Source: an uncultured Rhodospirillaceae bacterium (GTDB lineage Bacteria > Pseudomonadota > Alphaproteobacteria > MPNO01). Taken from it: a stretch of 6,787 nucleotides of DNA. Both the position numbers and the translations under genes were made by a program. Under the pieces are notes generated by a model, which was given only the letters and a program-made list of their open reading frames with translations, searched no databases and had not been told where the DNA came from. Location: NCBI GenBank assembly GCA_937916005.1, contig CALGIA010000049.1:1-6787 (forward strand). The letters run 5' to 3'. Shown in pieces: positions 5,070 to 6,787 of this stretch. Numbering within the stretch: the stretch's first letter is position 1; each line of letters begins with the position of its first letter.

Positions 5070-6776
5070 ATGGCGTCACATGTCACCGTCGCCGAGGCGA
5101 TCGTTCAGCATCTGATCGATGAAGGCGTAAAATGCGTTTTCGGCCTGACCGGAGACACGGTGCTTCCGATCCTCGACGTGATGTATGACCGCCAGGATGA
5201 AATCCGGTACATCACCTGCCGGCTGGAACATGGCGCAACAGGCATGGCCGACGCCTATTCCCGGGTCACCGGCGAACCTTCCTGCGTTCTGCTGCATGTG
5301 GGGCCGGCAATCTCCAACGCGGTACTGGGAACATGGATCGCCGAAAAGGACGCGGTGCCGATGATCGTGATTTCCTGCAATCTGGACACCTTCCGGCTGG
5401 GCCGCAACCTGTGGCATGAGTTTAACGTGATGGAAGTGTTCCGCGAAGTCACCAAGTGGAACGACCAGATGCGCGAACCCAAGGACGTCAAGCGCCTGAT
5501 GCGCACCGCATTCCAGATGGCGACATCGGGCCAGCCGGGCCCGGTCCATCTTGATTTTCCGAAAGACCTGCTGCCTCAACCGGTCGAAATCGAGTCCAGC
5601 GACAAATCCCTGAAAGGGCCGGCTAAGCCCGCCTATGTAGCCAACCGTACCCGCCCGGACCCGGAAGCCGTCGAACGCGCCTGCGCATTGCTTGCAGCCG
5701 CCAAACACCCGGTGATCATTGCCGGACGCGGCGTGATCTGGGCTCAGGCCTGGGATGAATTGGTGGCGCTGGCGGAACGTCTCGGCGCGCCGGTGGTCAC
5801 CACGGAAATGGGCCGCGGCGCGATTTCCGAGGACCATCCGCTTGCCGTCGGGCTGATCGGGCATTTTGGCCGGACGACGGCAAATGAAGCGCTAAAACGC
5901 GCCGACGTGGTCCTGGGACTCGGCTGCCGGTTCCTGAATGTCAGCACCATCAACTGGTCGCTGATCGGCGAAGAGTGCAAAATCATTCAGGTTGAAGCCG
6001 AACCACTGGAAATCGGCCGGCAATATTCCGTCGAAGTGGGGATTGCGTCCTGTTCCGGCATGTTCCTGCGTGATGCCCTGGCTTATTGCGAGTCCAACAA
6101 CATCAGGGACCCGGACGGCGCACAACACCTGCGCGGAAAAGCGCTGGCGGAGCTCAACGATCAGGAAACCGCCCGGTTTTATGACGTGGATCTGGAGTCG
6201 GTCCCAATCAAGCCTCAACTCATCAGCCAGGCGGTGATGGAGGTTTGCGACGAGAACGTCATCGTATCATGCGGCGCGGGAAACCATACCCAGTACGCCC
6301 ATCATATGAAGATCCGCAAACCCTATGGATATCTGTTGCCCGCCGGCACCGGGTCCATGGCATTTGCCTTTGCAGGCGGGATCGGCGCGAAATTGGCCCA
6401 TCCCGACCGTCAGGTTGTGGTCGCCATCGGAGACGGTGATTTCGGCATGATGACACAGGAACTCGAAACCTCGGTTCGTGAAAATATTCCCGTCGTGGTC
6501 CTCGTCTATAACGATCAGGGGTATGGCGCCTTGAGGTTGTTCCAGAAGGTGCAGCATCAGGGCCGCTATCTGGGGTCGGATTACGGTCAGACCGATCTGG
6601 CGATGCTGGCTCAGGCATATGGCGCAAGGGGTGAACGTATCGAGCAGCCGGCGGACCTGAAACCCGCGCTGGAACGCGCCCTGAATGCCGGGGTCACGAC
6701 AGTTCTCGACATCCGCACCGACCCCTGGCAAGCCCATTACCGCGCCGAGGAATTCAAGGAATTTCATATGTTCTGA
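5070..6776 (+). CDS. Thiamine diphosphate-dependent enzyme, acetolactate synthase-like family
   Basis: Probably a cytoplasmic decarboxylase or carboligase acting on a 2-oxo acid or related carbonyl compound; the substrate is not evident. It has 568 residues, full length for the family. The N-terminal ThDP (Pyr) domain covers about 1-170, with the cofactor-activating Glu at 53 in RLEHGATGMADAYSRVTG (51-68) and a GPAISNA loop at 78-84. A central domain of about 195-335 has AGRGV at 218-222, TTEMGRGAI at 244-252 and LGCRF at 284-288. The C-terminal ThDP (PP) domain is about 380-550, with the Mg/ThDP motif GDGD at 454-457 running to YND at 480-482. Asp455 and Asn481 are the expected metal ligands. 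EHGA replaces the EQGA and GPAISN the GPGATN of typical acetolactate synthases, and no small regulatory subunit gene is in view, so a biosynthetic IlvB role is unlikely. The ATG has a good Shine-Dalgarno site. The gene is divergent from the YCII gene, and its TGA at 6774-6776 lies 11 bp from the window edge. Confidence 0.92.
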   Translation: MASHVTVAEAIVQHLIDEGVKCVFGLTGDTVLPILDVMYDRQDEIRYITCRLEHGATGMADAYSRVTGEPSCVLLHVGPAISNAVLGTWIAEKDAVPMIVISCNLDTFRLGRNLWHEFNVMEVFREVTKWNDQMREPKDVKRLMRTAFQMATSGQPGPVHLDFPKDLLPQPVEIESSDKSLKGPAKPAYVANRTRPDPEAVERACALLAAAKHPVIIAGRGVIWAQAWDELVALAERLGAPVVTTEMGRGAISEDHPLAVGLIGHFGRTTANEALKRADVVLGLGCRFLNVSTINWSLIGEECKIIQVEAEPLEIGRQYSVEVGIASCSGMFLRDALAYCESNNIRDPDGAQHLRGKALAELNDQETARFYDVDLESVPIKPQLISQAVMEVCDENVIVSCGAGNHTQYAHHMKIRKPYGYLLPAGTGSMAFAFAGGIGAKLAHPDRQVVVAIGDGDFGMMTQELETSVRENIPVVVLVYNDQGYGALRLFQKVQHQGRYLGSDYGQTDLAMLAQAYGARGERIEQPADLKPALERALNAGVTTVLDIRTDPWQAHYRAEEFKEFHMF

Positions 6777-6787
6777 TCAACAGGCCC

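Noticed and set aside
5076..5864. A 262-codon open frame on the minus strand inside the thiamine diphosphate enzyme gene
   Set aside because: It lies wholly within a well-supported gene, has a His/Arg/Gly-rich translation without domain motifs, and is best explained as a shadow.
5070..6776. Annotation as the biosynthetic acetolactate synthase large subunit (ilvB/ilvI)
   Set aside because: No small-subunit gene is visible in the window, conserved motif residues differ (EHGA, GPAISN), and the neighbours are not branched-chain amino acid genes.

Overview
The window looks like chromosomal DNA from a GC-rich proteobacterium, most likely an alphaproteobacterium. That placement is an inference from base composition, strong Shine-Dalgarno sites on most genes, and the type of catabolic genes present; no rRNA or other phylogenetic marker is in view. 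It holds five protein-coding genes, packed densely, with no RNA gene, insertion sequence, CRISPR array or phage signal that I can see.

Layout from left to right: (1) 1-749, plus strand, the C-terminal catalytic half of a malonyl-CoA decarboxylase whose start lies outside the window. (2) 746-3082, minus strand, a large molybdopterin-binding subunit of the xanthine dehydrogenase / form II CoxL type; its stop codon overlaps that of the decarboxylase tail to tail. (3) 3145-4395, minus strand, a 12-helix major facilitator superfamily transporter, 62 bp upstream of the molybdoenzyme gene and probably co-transcribed with it. (4) 4396-4539, a short gap with two inverted repeats. (5) 4540-4932, minus strand, a small YCII-domain protein. 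(6) 4933-5069, a divergent promoter region. (7) 5070-6776, plus strand, a complete acetolactate-synthase-like thiamine diphosphate enzyme of unassigned substrate. Eleven bases follow its stop codon.

The set reads as a small catabolic neighbourhood: an importer, an oxidative hydroxylase subunit, a YCII protein, a carbon-carbon lyase/ligase and a malonyl-CoA to acetyl-CoA step. A shared pathway is only a hypothesis. No regulator is visible, and the molybdoenzyme lacks its usual iron-sulfur and FAD partner genes on either side. The points most worth a second look are this orphan large subunit with its variant active-site loop (PYRSAGR), the unassigned thiamine diphosphate enzyme, and the palindromic elements upstream of the transporter. 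I see no clear evidence of a wholly new system.
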